Assembly: GCF_027214025.1 (NCBI RefSeq)
Contig: NZ_JAPWHB010000003.1
Span: forward strand, 310,001 to 374,000
Source of the DNA: Parahoeflea alexandrii
Lineage (GTDB): Bacteria > Pseudomonadota > Alphaproteobacteria > Rhizobiales > Rhizobiaceae
DNA length: 64,000 bases
Direction of reading: 5' to 3'
Of the stretch, positions 45,789 to 56,555 are shown piece after piece (within the stretch, counting starts at the first letter, position 1; each line of letters opens with the position of its first letter). The notes under the pieces are model-generated. The model worked only from the letters and a program-made list of their open reading frames with translations, did no database searches and was not told the origin of the DNA. A program made the position numbers and the translations under genes.

Positions 45789-46083
45789 AGGCAACCCGCT
45801 TTCATGAGTTCGGCCGAATGTGAGGGCGAACACCTTACACGCTGATCGCGTGGACAAGGATGCGGGTACGGTCATTTCCGCTGTCCGCCCGTGACGCTTG
45901 GGGCATCATGTTCGGCGCTAGATTGAATTCACGCCGACCGCTGGCGTGGTTGCGGGCGTTATAGATAATTTCGTAAGAACGTGCCAGATCAACCAATGTC
46001 CCATTTGAATGTTTTTTTGGGTGGTTAGTTTTTACTGAATGGGAGCGCCGGACGCCGTCCGGCGGCCCGGGATGCGGGGGCCG

Positions 46084-46728
46084 ATGCAGGCGGTAGCCAC
46101 GAAACTCAAGGGACGGCGCGGTGACAGCGTGCTGTTTGAAGATATCGACTTCACGATTGCCCGTGGCGAAGCGCTGGTCATCACCGGACCCAATGGCGCG
46201 GGCAAGTCGACGCTTCTGCGGATCCTGGCGGGATTGCTGGCGGCTGATTCGGGTGAGTTTTCGCTGCGGGATCATGACGGAACAGAATTGCCGGTGTCCG
46301 ACTTTGCCCATTATCTCGGTCACCGCAACGCCATGAAGCGCGAGTTGCGGGTGCAGGAAAACCTGAGCTTCTGGAAGAGTTTCCAGCGCAGCGACAGCGG
46401 CGAGGGCATGGACGTCGACGAGGCGATCGACCTGGTCGGCCTCACTGGCGTGGCGCACCTGCCGTTCGGCTATCTTTCGGCCGGCCAGCAACGGCGAATC
46501 GCGCTGGCGCGGCTCCTGGTGTCATACCGGCCGCTGTGGCTGCTCGACGAACCGACGGCGGCGCTTGACAAGCGCTCAGACCGGCTGTTTGCCGATCTGG
46601 TGAGCCGGCATCTTGCCGCGGGCGGCCTGGCGATCGCCGCCACGCATCAGCCGCTGGGACTGGAAAATGTGCGGTCGCTGGAACTGTCGGGCATTCACAG
46701 CGCCGCCTCCGGGGAGTCCTGGACATGA
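46084..46728 (+). CDS. ccmA: haem exporter ATP-binding protein CcmA
   Basis: The ATPase of the CcmABCD complex, which releases holo-CcmE during cytochrome c maturation. 214 residues: Walker A GPNGAGKST, signature LSAGQQRRIALARL, Walker B LWLLDEPTAALD. The frame is open further upstream, but homology begins at ATG 46084, which follows a G-rich Shine-Dalgarno. The ATG of ccmB overlaps its stop (ATGATG at 46725). First gene of ccmABCDG. Confidence 0.95.
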   Translation: MQAVATKLKGRRGDSVLFEDIDFTIARGEALVITGPNGAGKSTLLRILAGLLAADSGEFSLRDHDGTELPVSDFAHYLGHRNAMKRELRVQENLSFWKSFQRSDSGEGMDVDEAIDLVGLTGVAHLPFGYLSAGQQRRIALARLLVSYRPLWLLDEPTAALDKRSDRLFADLVSRHLAAGGLAIAATHQPLGLENVRSLELSGIHSAASGESWT

Positions 46729-47387
46729 TGGCTTTGCTCAGACGTGACCTGGCGATCGCCACCCGCTCGGGCGGGGCAGCGATGCTCGGCGTGCTGTTCT
46801 TTCTCGCCGTGGTGGCGGTCATCCCCTTCGGCATCGGGCCAGATCTCAACCTGCTTGCGCGGATCGGCCCTGCGATCCTGTGGATCGGTGCGCTGCTGGC
46901 CTCGCTGCTCGGTCTCGACCGGCTGTTTCAGGCCGACCGCGAGGACGGATCGCTCGACATGCTGGTGATGCAGGACTGGGTCACGCTGGTGCTCACCGTG
47001 TTCGTCAAGAGCCTGGCGCACTGGCTTGCCACCGGCCTGCCGCTGGTGCTGGCCGCACCCTTGCTCGGCTTGCTGATGAACATGAGCGCCACTGCCACCG
47101 GCGCGGTGATGCTGACGCTGCTGGTGGGCACGCCCGCGATCTCCTTCATCGGCGCGGTCGGCGCGGCAGTTGCCGTGGTGCTGCCGCGCGGCGGACTCCT
47201 GGTGTCGATCCTGATCCTTCCCCTGGCGATCCCGATCCTGATCTTCGGGGTCAGCGCTGCTTACGCGGCGGTGACCGATCCCGACCCGTTCCTGCCGCCG
47301 TTCATGATCCTGTCGGCCATCGCGCTGTTTTTCGCAGCACTCGGCCCCGTTGCGGCCGCTGCGGCGCTCAGGGGAGCGTCAGATTGA
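46725..47387 (+). CDS. ccmB: haem exporter permease CcmB
   Basis: A 220-residue six-helix membrane protein of the CcmB family. It begins MMALLRRDLAIATRSGGAAM and contains FGIGPDLNLLARIGPAILW and LDRLFQADREDGSLDML, both typical of CcmB. It pairs with CcmA as the transmembrane half of the complex. Start overlaps the end of ccmA by 4 bases. Confidence 0.95.
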   Translation: MMALLRRDLAIATRSGGAAMLGVLFFLAVVAVIPFGIGPDLNLLARIGPAILWIGALLASLLGLDRLFQADREDGSLDMLVMQDWVTLVLTVFVKSLAHWLATGLPLVLAAPLLGLLMNMSATATGAVMLTLLVGTPAISFIGAVGAAVAVVLPRGGLLVSILILPLAIPILIFGVSAAYAAVTDPDPFLPPFMILSAIALFFAALGPVAAAAALRGASD

Positions 47388-47431
47388 TTTGTCGCATTGA
47401 AACCGGACGCGGCAAGGATTAGAAAAAAGCC

Positions 47432-48199
47432 ATGAGTGACACCACCATCTCCCAGGGCTGGTTTACCAGCCTCGCCAATCCGACCCGGTTTCTCGCCCTT
47501 TCCGGGCGGATTCTGCCGTATCTTGCAACGGCGGCCGTGCTGTCGCTGGTCGTCGGGCTCTACATGTCCTTCGCCGCACCGGAGGATTACCAGCAGGGCA
47601 TCACGGTCAGGATCATGTTCATCCACGTGCCCGCCGCCTGGCTCGCCATGATGTGCTACTCGGTGATGGCGGTCGCCTCGCTCGGCACGCTGGTCTGGCG
47701 GCATCCGCTGGCCGATGTCGCGGCCAAGACGGCGCTGCCGATCGGCGCGGCCTTCACCTTCCTGTCGCTGCTCACCGGTTCGCTTTGGGGCCGTCCGATG
47801 TGGGGCACCTGGTGGGTGTGGGACGCGCGGCTGACCTCGGTGTTCGTGCTGTTTTTGATGTATCTGGGGTTGATGGCGCTGCATAAGGCGATGGACGATC
47901 CGGCCCGGGCGGCGCGTCCCGCCGCGGTGCTGACGCTGGTCGGCTTCGTCAACATCCCGATCATCAAGTTTTCGGTCGACTGGTGGAACACGCTGCACCA
48001 GCCGGCCAGTGTGATCCGTATGGACGGACCAACCATCCACCCCACGATGCTCTATCCGCTGCTGGTGATGGCGATAGCCTACACGCTGATCTTCTTCACC
48101 CTGCACCTGATGGCGATGCGCAACGAGATCTGGCGTCGGCGGGTGCAGACGATGCGCCGTCAGGCCGCGCAATCCATCGGCGGCGGGGCTTCAACATGA
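47432..48199 (+). CDS. ccmC: haem-handling membrane protein CcmC
   Basis: A 255-residue protein with six helices that presents haem to CcmE. The tryptophan-rich periplasmic loop of the haem-handling family reads TWWVWDARLTSVFVLFLMYL, and the two periplasmic haem-ligand histidines are at FIHVPAAW and TLHQPASV. It starts 44 bases after ccmB, the only sizeable gap in the cluster. Its stop overlaps the ccmD start. Confidence 0.96.
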   Translation: MSDTTISQGWFTSLANPTRFLALSGRILPYLATAAVLSLVVGLYMSFAAPEDYQQGITVRIMFIHVPAAWLAMMCYSVMAVASLGTLVWRHPLADVAAKTALPIGAAFTFLSLLTGSLWGRPMWGTWWVWDARLTSVFVLFLMYLGLMALHKAMDDPARAARPAAVLTLVGFVNIPIIKFSVDWWNTLHQPASVIRMDGPTIHPTMLYPLLVMAIAYTLIFFTLHLMAMRNEIWRRRVQTMRRQAAQSIGGGAST

Positions 48200-48366
48200 T
48201 GAGCCACGAAGCCTTCGTCTTTCTCTCCTATGCGGCCACCGCCCTCACCCTTGCCGGGTTGCTGGTTGGCATCCTGCTCGACGGTCGGGCGCGGCGGCGC
48301 GAGCTGGCCGAACTTGAGGCGCAGGGCGTACGGCGGCGGTCGAAGGCTGCCGGCGGGTCCAGCTGA
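48196..48366 (+). CDS. ccmD: haem exporter small subunit CcmD
   Basis: A 56-residue single-pass protein: a short periplasmic N-terminus (MMSHEAFVFLSYAA), one helix (about 10-30, TALTLAGLLVGILLDGRARR) and a basic cytoplasmic tail. CcmD stabilises the CcmABC-CcmE complex. It overlaps ccmC by 4 bases and ccmG by 1 base (TGATG). A second ATG immediately follows the first and could equally be the start. Confidence 0.92.
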   Translation: MMSHEAFVFLSYAATALTLAGLLVGILLDGRARRRELAELEAQGVRRRSKAAGGSS

Positions 48367-48974
48367 TGAGCGAAGATATCCACGACGAGGCGGCGCCTTC
48401 CGCTTCCGGCCGCCGGCGGCTGCTGATCGCGTTTCTGCCGCTGGTGCTTTTCGTTGCCCTGTCGGCGGTGTTTCTCTACCAGCTCGGCTCGGGCAAGGAT
48501 GCCAGTGAAATCCCCTCGGTGCTGATCGGCACCAAGGCGCCGTCGCTCGATCTGCCGCCGCTTGAGGGCCTGAATGCGAACGGCGCGCCGGTGCCGGCGC
48601 TGACCGATGCGGCGATTTCGGGCAAGCTGGCGCTGGTCAATGTCTGGGCCTCGTGGTGCGTGCCCTGCCGGCAGGAGCATCCGGTGCTGCTCGAATTGTC
48701 GCGCGATCCCCGGATCGAGCTCGTCGGCATCAACTACAAGGACAAGAACGACAACGCGCTCAAGTTCCTTGGCGAACTTGGCAATCCGTTTGCTGCCGTG
48801 GGTGTTGATCCGGCGGGCAAAGCGGCGATCGACTGGGGTGTCTACGGCATCCCCGAGACCTATCTGGTCGCGCCCGACGGGACCATCCTGTTCAAGCAGA
48901 TCGGCCCGTTCACGGTTGAAAGCCTGCGCGACAAGCTGTTGCCGGCGATCGAGAAGGCGCGTTCGAAGCCGTGA
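48366..48974 (+). CDS. ccmG: thiol:disulfide interchange protein CcmG (DsbE family)
   Basis: A 202-residue membrane-anchored thioredoxin that reduces apocytochrome c or CcmH in the periplasm. A single N-terminal helix (about 19-38) is followed by the thioredoxin fold with the redox motif WASWCVPCRQEHP; the later YGIPETYLVAPDG contains the cis-proline loop. The ccmE, ccmF and ccmH genes are not in this window, as usual for rhizobia where they form a separate operon. Confidence 0.96.
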   Translation: MSEDIHDEAAPSASGRRRLLIAFLPLVLFVALSAVFLYQLGSGKDASEIPSVLIGTKAPSLDLPPLEGLNANGAPVPALTDAAISGKLALVNVWASWCVPCRQEHPVLLELSRDPRIELVGINYKDKNDNALKFLGELGNPFAAVGVDPAGKAAIDWGVYGIPETYLVAPDGTILFKQIGPFTVESLRDKLLPAIEKARSKP

Positions 48975-49034
48975 CTCCCGACCCGCTCATGGGTCTCGCA
49001 TGACATGAGCCTCGCATCTCATGCAAAGAAGCTC

Positions 49035-49054
49035 CGCCGCCTGGTAAGGCGGCG
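49035..49054. terminator. hairpin between ccmG and a convergent gene
   Basis: Arms CGCCGCCT (49035-49042) and AGGCGGCG (49047-49054) with a GGTA loop. No T-run follows on either strand, so it is at best a weak or bidirectional terminator. Confidence 0.4.
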
Positions 49055-49084
49055 AATGCAAGCCAAGACGGATACGGATATTTC

Positions 49085-49429
49085 CTATCTGACCTGAACC
49101 GTGAAGCGGTCTTCATTGATCCGGAATGTCGCGCGGCCCTTTTTTGTCGCCGTGAACTTGATTTCGACGGCAGGTACGCGGCCATTGCAGCGCCTCGACC
49201 CCCGAATGCCGGCCTTTCCTGTCGAAAGAGTGCCGATTCTGACTTTCGGCAAACTGACCCTGCTCGGAAGCACGCCACACTTCTTGCCGATATAACCATA
49301 GAAGACCCGTGTCTGGCCAACTTTGAGGTCGAACTTGTGAATATGGGGAATGTCCTTGGCCAACGCCGGAGTAGCGAGAGTAAAGAGGAACAGGACAGCA
49401 AGCGCTTTGCGGAAGAGATCGAGTTTCAT
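49085..49429 (-). CDS. small hypothetical secreted protein
   Basis: A 114-residue protein with a clear signal peptide (KLDLFRKALAVLFLFTLAT, cleaved near ALA-KD). The mature domain of about 90 residues is beta-rich, has two cysteines (KKCGVLPSR and SRRCNGR) that may form a disulfide, and is basic. AGGAA lies 7 bases before ATG 49429; an upstream start at 49462 is less likely. I do not recognise the family. Confidence 0.7.
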   Translation of the reverse strand: MKLDLFRKALAVLFLFTLATPALAKDIPHIHKFDLKVGQTRVFYGYIGKKCGVLPSRVSLPKVRIGTLSTGKAGIRGSRRCNGRVPAVEIKFTATKKGRATFRINEDRFTVQVR

Positions 49430-49634
49430 TTCATATTCCTGCAGTCTGGACAAGATTTTCAATCGGGTCTGAGGTGAACGCGACCATTGCGTAATCCCTT
49501 TTCTCGGTCAACCGCCTGTCGGAATTTTGCTTGTCTCGGGCGTTGCATGCCCGGTTTTGCGCTCAATGTAATCGTGATTTCCAGGTGTTGTGAAATCCCC
49601 GCATTGCCTCTCGCCGGATTGCGGCGCTGCCGCT

Positions 49635-50174
49635 ATGTTTGCGTTCATGACCACGCAAAAGACCTTTCACCGCCTGGTTCCCGACGGCGATACCCATGAA
49701 CGCGAAGTCTGCCGTACCTGCGGCTTCGTCAACTACCAGAACCCGCGCATTGTCGTCGGCTCGGTGGTCCGGCACGAAGGCAAGGTGCTTTTGTGCCGCC
49801 GGGCGATTGAGCCGAGGCGCGGTTTCTGGACTGTGCCGGCCGGCTATCTCGAACTCAATGAGACGCCCGAGGACGGCGCCCGGCGCGAGGCGCGCGAAGA
49901 GGCGCTGGCGCAGCTGAAGCTCGGCGAATTGCTGGCAATATACTCGGTCCCGCATCTGAGCCAGGTGCAGCTGATCTGGCGCGCCGAACTCATCGACCCG
50001 GGCGCCGGCGCCGCGCTGTTCGGCGCCGGCGAGGAAAGCCTCGAAGTGGAGCTGTTCGACTGGGACAAGCTGCCGGTCGACGAAATCGCCTTTCCGACAG
50101 TGCACTGGATGCTCGGCCACGAGCGCGAGGTGATGGCGAAGGGGTATCAAGGGCCGTTCGGGAACCAGGGGTGA
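49635..50174 (+). CDS. NUDIX hydrolase
   Basis: A pyrophosphohydrolase of about 179 residues. The NUDIX box is complete as GYLELNETPEDGARREAREEA, written here in two parts: GYLELNE and REAREEA. Upstream, EVCRTCGFVNYQNPRIVVGS resembles the zinc-ribbon half common in NudC-like and ADP-ribose enzymes, but only one CxxC pair is visible from this start. A GTG at 49590 would add HCLSPDCG, supplying two more cysteines, so the start is uncertain. The substrate cannot be deduced. Confidence 0.9.
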   Translation: MFAFMTTQKTFHRLVPDGDTHEREVCRTCGFVNYQNPRIVVGSVVRHEGKVLLCRRAIEPRRGFWTVPAGYLELNETPEDGARREAREEALAQLKLGELLAIYSVPHLSQVQLIWRAELIDPGAGAALFGAGEESLEVELFDWDKLPVDEIAFPTVHWMLGHEREVMAKGYQGPFGNQG

Positions 50175-50314
50175 GAGGCAGACTGCGCCTCTGTCATGTC
50201 CGTTCTCCAGGACACGGAAGGTCTCGTCGGCGCGATCAATCTGGCGAGCAACGAGGCCAAGACCCCTGAGAAAATCGCGGCAATCCTGACCGCGAAACAC
50301 TTAGCAACATTGCA

Positions 50315-50352
50315 AACTATCCCTTGACGGCGACTTGGAGCTCAGATAGTTA
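50315..50352 (+). promoter_or_regulatory. arsR-operon promoter with overlapping dyad
   Basis: TTGACG (50324-50329) and TAGTTA (50347-50352) are spaced by 17 bp. The dyad AACTATC (50315-50321)/GATAGTT (50345-50351) spans the promoter and covers the -10, a natural place for autorepression by the ArsR-type protein. The start codon at 50358 is only 5 bases after the -10, so transcription should begin at or next to the ATG. Confidence 0.55.
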
Positions 50353-50357
50353 GACAT

Positions 50358-50699
50358 ATGGCTAAGCATGACACTGATCTCTCGGACCTGTTCCACGCCC
50401 TGGCGGACCCGACGCGGCGGTCGATCCTGACGCATCTGGCTCAAGGACCGGCGCCGGTGAGCGAACTGGCCGAGCCCACCGGGCTCCGGTTGCCGACGGT
50501 GATGCGGCATCTGGCGGTGCTGGAGGAGGCAGGCCTGATCGCCACCTCGAAGGACGGGCGCGTGCGCACCTGCGCGATCGTGCCCGAAGCGCTCATGCCG
50601 ATGCGAACCTGGCTCGACGAGCAGCGGGTCATCTGGGAATCCCGGCTCGACCGGCTGGACGATTATGTCAAGAAAGTCATGAAGGAGCGCGAGACATGA
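50358..50699 (+). CDS. ArsR family transcriptional regulator
   Basis: A 113-residue winged-helix repressor: LFHALADPTRRSILTHLAQG, the recognition-helix segment LRLPTVMRHLAVLEEAGLI, and the wing KDGRVRTCAIV. It lacks the metal-binding Cys pair of ArsR proper and resembles the subgroup that accompanies AHSA1/SRPBCC genes. The ATG has no Shine-Dalgarno. Its stop overlaps the next gene (ATGA at 50696), so the three genes form a coupled operon. Confidence 0.94.
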   Translation: MAKHDTDLSDLFHALADPTRRSILTHLAQGPAPVSELAEPTGLRLPTVMRHLAVLEEAGLIATSKDGRVRTCAIVPEALMPMRTWLDEQRVIWESRLDRLDDYVKKVMKERET

Positions 50700-51172
50700 A
50701 ACTGGATCTGGATCCCGCAACGGATTTGAGCTTTACCCGGACGCTCGCCGCGCCGCGGCAGCTGATATGGGAATGCTGGACTCGGCCCGAACATATCCCG
50801 CATTTCTTCGTCCCGGTTCCCCACAAGGTCACCGATGTCGACATCGACCTCAAGGTCGGCGGACGCTTCAACACGACCTTCGAGGTCGAGGGCAACGTGA
50901 TGGAGAATTTCGGCGTCTATCTCGAGGTCGTGCCGGAAGAAAAGCTGGTGTTCACCGACGCCTACACCGAAGGCTGGAAGCCGGCGCTCGAGCCGTTCAT
51001 GACAGCGATCCTGCTTCTTGCCGATGCGCCCGGCGGCGGCACCAGCTACACGGCGATCGCCCGGCATCGCAATCCGGAGACGAAAAAGAACCATGAGGAC
51101 ATGGGTTTCTTCGACGGCTGGGGCACGGTGGCGACGCAGCTCGAGGCCTACGCGAAAGGACTCGCGAGATGA
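50696..51172 (+). CDS. SRPBCC/AHSA1 family protein
   Basis: A 158-residue START-like (SRPBCC) domain of the AHSA1 type, a deep hydrophobic pocket fold. Landmarks are FTRTLAAPRQLIWECWTRPEHI, VGGRFNTTFEVEG, and the C-terminal helix GFFDGWGTVATQLEAYAKG. Function is unassigned; such proteins beside ArsR regulators are thought to bind small lipophilic ligands. Coupled by 4-base overlaps to the genes on both sides. Confidence 0.93.
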   Translation: MKLDLDPATDLSFTRTLAAPRQLIWECWTRPEHIPHFFVPVPHKVTDVDIDLKVGGRFNTTFEVEGNVMENFGVYLEVVPEEKLVFTDAYTEGWKPALEPFMTAILLLADAPGGGTSYTAIARHRNPETKKNHEDMGFFDGWGTVATQLEAYAKGLAR

Positions 51173-52044
51173 ACGAGCGTTTCGCCACCCTGAATTTTGA
51201 ACGGCAGGTCGCGGCTCCGCTCGCAACCGTCTGGGCAGCCTGGACCGCCCCCGCCGCACGCGCGGTCTGGGCGGCGCCCGCGCCATCCGTCGCCGTCGAA
51301 TTTCTCGAGGCCGACACGCGCGTCGGCGGGCGGGAAGTCTCGCTGTGCAAGGTCGAAGGATACCCTGACACAAGCTGCGAGGTCGGATGGCTGGTGTTGC
51401 AGCCCGGCGTTTTGAGCGTCAACACCGAGGTGATCTCGTCGGAGGGAGTGACGCAGTCGGCGGCCTTGGTGACGGCGGAGTTCTCGGGCGGGGATGACAA
51501 GTGCCGCATCGTGCTGACGGTCCAGCTTGCCTCACTGGCCGAAAACATGGAGGACGGCTACCGTCAGGGTTTTGGCGCCGGGCTCGACAATCTGGTGGGC
51601 GTGGCGGAGCGGACCATGCTGTTGCAACGGGTGATCAAGGCGCCGCGCGACATTGTCTGGGGTGCCTGGTTCAACCCGGAAACCTTGCCCAAATGGTGGG
51701 GCCCCGACGGGTTTTCCTGCCGGACGCAGCGGATCGACCTGCGCGAGGGCGGCGAATGGGTGTTCGACATGATCGGACCGGACGGCACGGTCTACCCCAA
51801 TCATCATCTTTACAGTGAGATCAGGAGCGGTGAAAGGATCGGCTACGCGCTGCTCTGGGGCGAGAACGGGCCGAAACATGCCGATGCCTGGGTGATGTTC
51901 GAGGACGAGGACGCTGGGACGAAGGTCACGCTCGGCATGGTGTTCAGCAGCGCGGCCGAATTCCAGCAAGCCAGGGGCTTTGGCGCCATGGAGCTGGGAT
52001 TGCAGACGCTGGGCAAGCTGGCGCGCATTGTCGGCGCGCCGTGA
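51169..52044 (+). CDS. tandem AHSA1/SRPBCC protein
   Basis: A 291-residue protein made of two AHSA1-like halves. The first (about 1-135) begins FERQVAAPLATVWAAWTAPAA; the second (about 145-291) begins LQRVIKAPRDIVWGAWFNPETL and contains WWGPDGFSCRTQRIDLREGG, the usual family pattern. The first half is more divergent, with Ala-rich substitutions where the WWGP segment should be, so it may have lost ligand binding. Last gene of the arsR operon; a 7-bp stem (52078-52094) follows. Confidence 0.9.
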   Translation: MNERFATLNFERQVAAPLATVWAAWTAPAARAVWAAPAPSVAVEFLEADTRVGGREVSLCKVEGYPDTSCEVGWLVLQPGVLSVNTEVISSEGVTQSAALVTAEFSGGDDKCRIVLTVQLASLAENMEDGYRQGFGAGLDNLVGVAERTMLLQRVIKAPRDIVWGAWFNPETLPKWWGPDGFSCRTQRIDLREGGEWVFDMIGPDGTVYPNHHLYSEIRSGERIGYALLWGENGPKHADAWVMFEDEDAGTKVTLGMVFSSAAEFQQARGFGAMELGLQTLGKLARIVGAP

Positions 52045-52116
52045 TCATGTCCCATTCCGAGTGCTCTGCCAGCATCGGTCGGGCGGCGCCCGACGATTGT
52101 TGAAGGACGAAGGGTT

Positions 52117-52805
52117 TCAGCCCTTCACCCCTTCCGCGTCCTCTTCCGGCAGCGCATGGCGCTGCATCAGCGGCAGCTGCATGAGCGTAAAGACGATCGA
52201 TAGCGGCATGTTTCCCCAGACCTTGAAGGCGATCCAGAAGTCGGTGGAGAAATTGCGCCAGATCACCTCGTTGATCACCGCCATCAGCAGGAAGAACAGG
52301 CCCCAGCGCAGGGTCAGGATGCGCCAGCCCTCGGCGTCGAGGCGGAAGGCGGAATCGAAGACGTAGCCCAGGAACGACTTTTTGAACATGAGCCCGCCGA
52401 GCAGGATCACGCCGAACATGGTGTTGATGATGGTCGGCTTGACCTTGATGAAGGTCTCGTCCTGCAGCCACAGCGTCAGCGCGCCGAAGACCAGCACGAT
52501 GATGCCCGACAAGAGCGGCATGATCGGCAGGGTTCTGGTCAGGAGCCAGGACACCGACAGCGCAATTGCCGTGGCGATCATGAAGCAGGCGGTGCCAACG
52601 AAGATCGGTCCGCCGATATCTGCCAGGAACGGCACCCGCTCGGCGATCCAGGCGCCTTTCGAATTGGCGAAGAAGAACACCAGCAACGGGCCCAGCTCAA
52701 GCACCAGCTTGAGCAGCGGATTGATCCGCTTGCGGTCGGGCGCGTTGGGGTCGGCTTCGAAGATGTGCAGCTCCTGGTCTGCGGCTTCGGCTGGCTTGCG
52801 GTCGG

Positions 52806-52809
<4 letters not shown>
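52117..52809 (-). CDS. ispZ: inner membrane septation protein (YciB/IspZ)
   Basis: A 230-residue YciB/IspZ protein with five or six predicted helices. [20 protein letters not shown] opens the conserved part, followed by [17 protein letters not shown] and [20 protein letters not shown]. The family is required for normal septation and envelope maintenance. The N-terminal 30 residues are a soluble extension. Its ATG overlaps the ftsY stop by 4 bases, the standard rhizobial arrangement. Confidence 0.94.
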
Positions 52810-54272
<1,463 letters not shown>

Positions 54273-54295
54273 GCCGGTCTTCTGCCTTCCCGATG

Positions 54296-55600
54296 TCAGC
54301 CTGTGACGAGATCTGCGGTTTGCACCTGATCCGCCGTTACCGTTTCGCCGGTAAGGTGATCCGCGGTGCGGCCGTTGATCCTCACCAGAGCCATCTGGCC
54401 CCGTGGCGCGCCGGACGCAACCACCGGAGTGAAATTTTCTGTCCGCGCCATGCCGGAAAACTCGACCAGAACCGATCGGGTTCCACCCGCTGCCGCCATT
54501 TCAGAGAGGTGGGCATCATAGGCCCGTTCGCCGCGTTGCCTCAAGCGCGCCGCGCGGGCCTTGATCAGTCCGCGATCGAGCTGCGGCATGCGCGCCGCCG
54601 GGGTTCCCTGGCGCGGCGAATAGGGGAAGACGTGCAAAAACGCCAGACCGCATTCGTCGACGATGTCGAGCGAGCGGGCGAACATCTCCTCGGTCTCGGT
54701 CGGAAACCCGGCAATCAGGTCGGCGCCGAAGGCAAAGCCGGGCCGCAACGACCGCACCGTCTCGCAGAACCGGATCGCGTCGTCGCGGCTGTGCCGCCGT
54801 TTCATCCGCTTGAGGATCATGTCGTCGCCATGCTGCAGCGACAGGTGCAGATGCGGCATGAAGCGCGGCTCATTCGAGATCAGATCCATCAGCGCATCGT
54901 CGACCTCGATCGAGTCGATCGACGACAGCCTGAGCCGCCTGAGGTCGGGCACCTGTTTAAGAATGGTGGAGGCGAGCCTGCCGAGCGTCGGGCTTCCCGG
55001 CAGGTCGGCGCCGTAGCTGGTGGCGTCGACGCCGGTGATGACCACTTCGTCGTAGCCGTTGTCGACCAGTTTTTCGATCTGGTCGACCACCGCGCCCATC
55101 GGCACCGAGCGGGAATTGCCGCGGCCATAGGGGATGATGCAGAAGGTGCAGCGGTGATCGCAGCCGTTCTGCACCTGCACGAAGGCGCGGGCGTGACCCT
55201 CCACCGCCTCGATCATCTGCGGCGCGGTCTCGCGCACGGCCATGATGTCGTTGACGCGGATCTTCTCGCTTTCGGAGACGCCGAAATCCGGCAGGGCGCG
55301 ATAGCTCGCCGCCCGGCCCTTGGCGTCGTTGCCGATCACCGCGTCGACCTCGTCCATGGCGGCGAAGGTTTCCGGCTCGACCTGCGCGGCGCAGCCGGAG
55401 ACGACGATGCGGGCGTGGGGATTGTCGCGCCGGGCGCGGCGGATGGTCTGGCGCGCCTGGCGCACGGCGTCGGCGGTTACCGCGCAGGTGTTGACCAAGA
55501 TGGCGTTGTTGAGGCCGGCGGCTTCGGCCGCCTTGCGCATGGTTTCCGATTCGTAGGTGTTGAGCCGGCAGCCGAGGGTGAGAACGCGAACGCCGCTCAC
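54296..55600 (-). CDS. mtaB: tRNA t6A37 methylthiotransferase MtaB
   Basis: MtaB is a radical-SAM enzyme converting t6A37 to ms2t6A37 in tRNAs. The N-terminal MTTase domain starts [14 protein letters not shown], with further cluster cysteines in NTCAVTADA and VVSGCAAQ; the radical-SAM motif CDHRCTFC and GRGNSRS follow. 434 residues, normal. The start is GTG at 55600, which overlaps the dapF stop as GTGA. It pairs functionally with tsaD elsewhere in this window, which makes the t6A substrate. Confidence 0.95.
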   Translation of the reverse strand: MSGVRVLTLGCRLNTYESETMRKAAEAAGLNNAILVNTCAVTADAVRQARQTIRRARRDNPHARIVVSGCAAQVEPETFAAMDEVDAVIGNDAKGRAASYRALPDFGVSESEKIRVNDIMAVRETAPQMIEAVEGHARAFVQVQNGCDHRCTFCIIPYGRGNSRSVPMGAVVDQIEKLVDNGYDEVVITGVDATSYGADLPGSPTLGRLASTILKQVPDLRRLRLSSIDSIEVDDALMDLISNEPRFMPHLHLSLQHGDDMILKRMKRRHSRDDAIRFCETVRSLRPGFAFGADLIAGFPTETEEMFARSLDIVDECGLAFLHVFPYSPRQGTPAARMPQLDRGLIKARAARLRQRGERAYDAHLSEMAAAGGTRSVLVEFSGMARTENFTPVVASGAPRGQMALVRINGRTADHLTGETVTADQVQTADLVTG

Positions 55601-56466
55601 GCCGCCGCCTCGTCGGCCTGCCAGTCTCCGGTGAGCGGATCGACGGTGCCGGAAAATTCCCATTCCGCCGGGCCGGTCATGATCACGTGGTCGTCGCCGC
55701 GCCACTCGATCAGCAGCGGACCGCCGGGCACGTTGACGGTGACCGTCCGCCCGGTGCGGCCCGTGCGCGCGGCGGAGACCCCGGCGGCGCAGGCGGCCGA
55801 GCCGCAGGCGCGGGTCAGGCCAACGCCGCGTTCCCAGGTCCTGAGATCCAGCGTGTGATCGTCGATCACCCGGGCGATCGAGATGTTGGCGCGCTCGGGG
55901 AAGATCGGGTGGTTTTCGAGCAGCGGCCCGAAGCGTTCCAGGTCATAGCTCCAGACATCGTCCTTGACCCAGAAGATCGCATGCGGGTTGCCCATCGATG
56001 CCACCGACGGTGAATGCAGCACCGGGTCGTCGATCGGGCCGATCTGCAGCTCGATCCGGGTGGTGTCGTGAAATTCTTCCGAAAGCGGGATCCTGTCCCA
56101 GGCAAATTCCGGCCGGCCCATGTCGACGGAAATCAGCCCGTCGTCGTGTTCCTCGGCATTGAGGATGCCGGCGAGCGTCTTGAAGGTGAAACTCTTGCGC
56201 CCGGTTTCGGACGCCAGCGCCTGGACCACGCAGCGCGTGCCGTTGCCGCAGGCCTGGGCGCGGGAGCCGTCGCAGTTCAGGATGTCGATGCGGTAATCGA
56301 CGCCGTCGAGATCGGTGTCGTGGATCGCCATGATCTGGTCGAAACCGGTACGGTCGCCACCGGCAAGCGCAATCGCGGCTTGAGCGGTCACGCCATCGCT
56401 GCGGCCACGCATGTCGATGACGACAATGTCGTTGCCCAGTCCGTTCATCTTGGCAAAAGGAACCAT
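55597..56466 (-). CDS. dapF: diaminopimelate epimerase
   Basis: DapF converts LL- to meso-diaminopimelate for lysine and peptidoglycan. The catalytic cysteine pair is present in QACGNGTRC and TRACGSAAC, and the N-terminal [17 protein letters not shown] is typical. 289 residues from ATG 56466; an ATG three codons earlier (56475) is equally possible. Its frame is open far upstream into the metallo-hydrolase gene, but homology begins only here. Coupled to mtaB. Confidence 0.95.
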   Translation of the reverse strand: MVPFAKMNGLGNDIVVIDMRGRSDGVTAQAAIALAGGDRTGFDQIMAIHDTDLDGVDYRIDILNCDGSRAQACGNGTRCVVQALASETGRKSFTFKTLAGILNAEEHDDGLISVDMGRPEFAWDRIPLSEEFHDTTRIELQIGPIDDPVLHSPSVASMGNPHAIFWVKDDVWSYDLERFGPLLENHPIFPERANISIARVIDDHTLDLRTWERGVGLTRACGSAACAAGVSAARTGRTGRTVTVNVPGGPLLIEWRGDDHVIMTGPAEWEFSGTVDPLTGDWQADEAAA

Positions 56467-56555
56467 CGATCCCATCGCGTGCACCCGTTCATGTTCGGGC
56501 TCTATATGGCGGAAAAGCGCCGGGATTACCAGTCTGTGCGTGACCGTGGCGCCGG

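Noticed and set aside
52078-52094. Strong stem GTCGGGC/GCCCGAC between the AHSA1 and ispZ genes as an intrinsic terminator
   Set aside because: Neither strand has a T-run after the stem, so it is mentioned only in the neighbouring entry rather than listed as a terminator.
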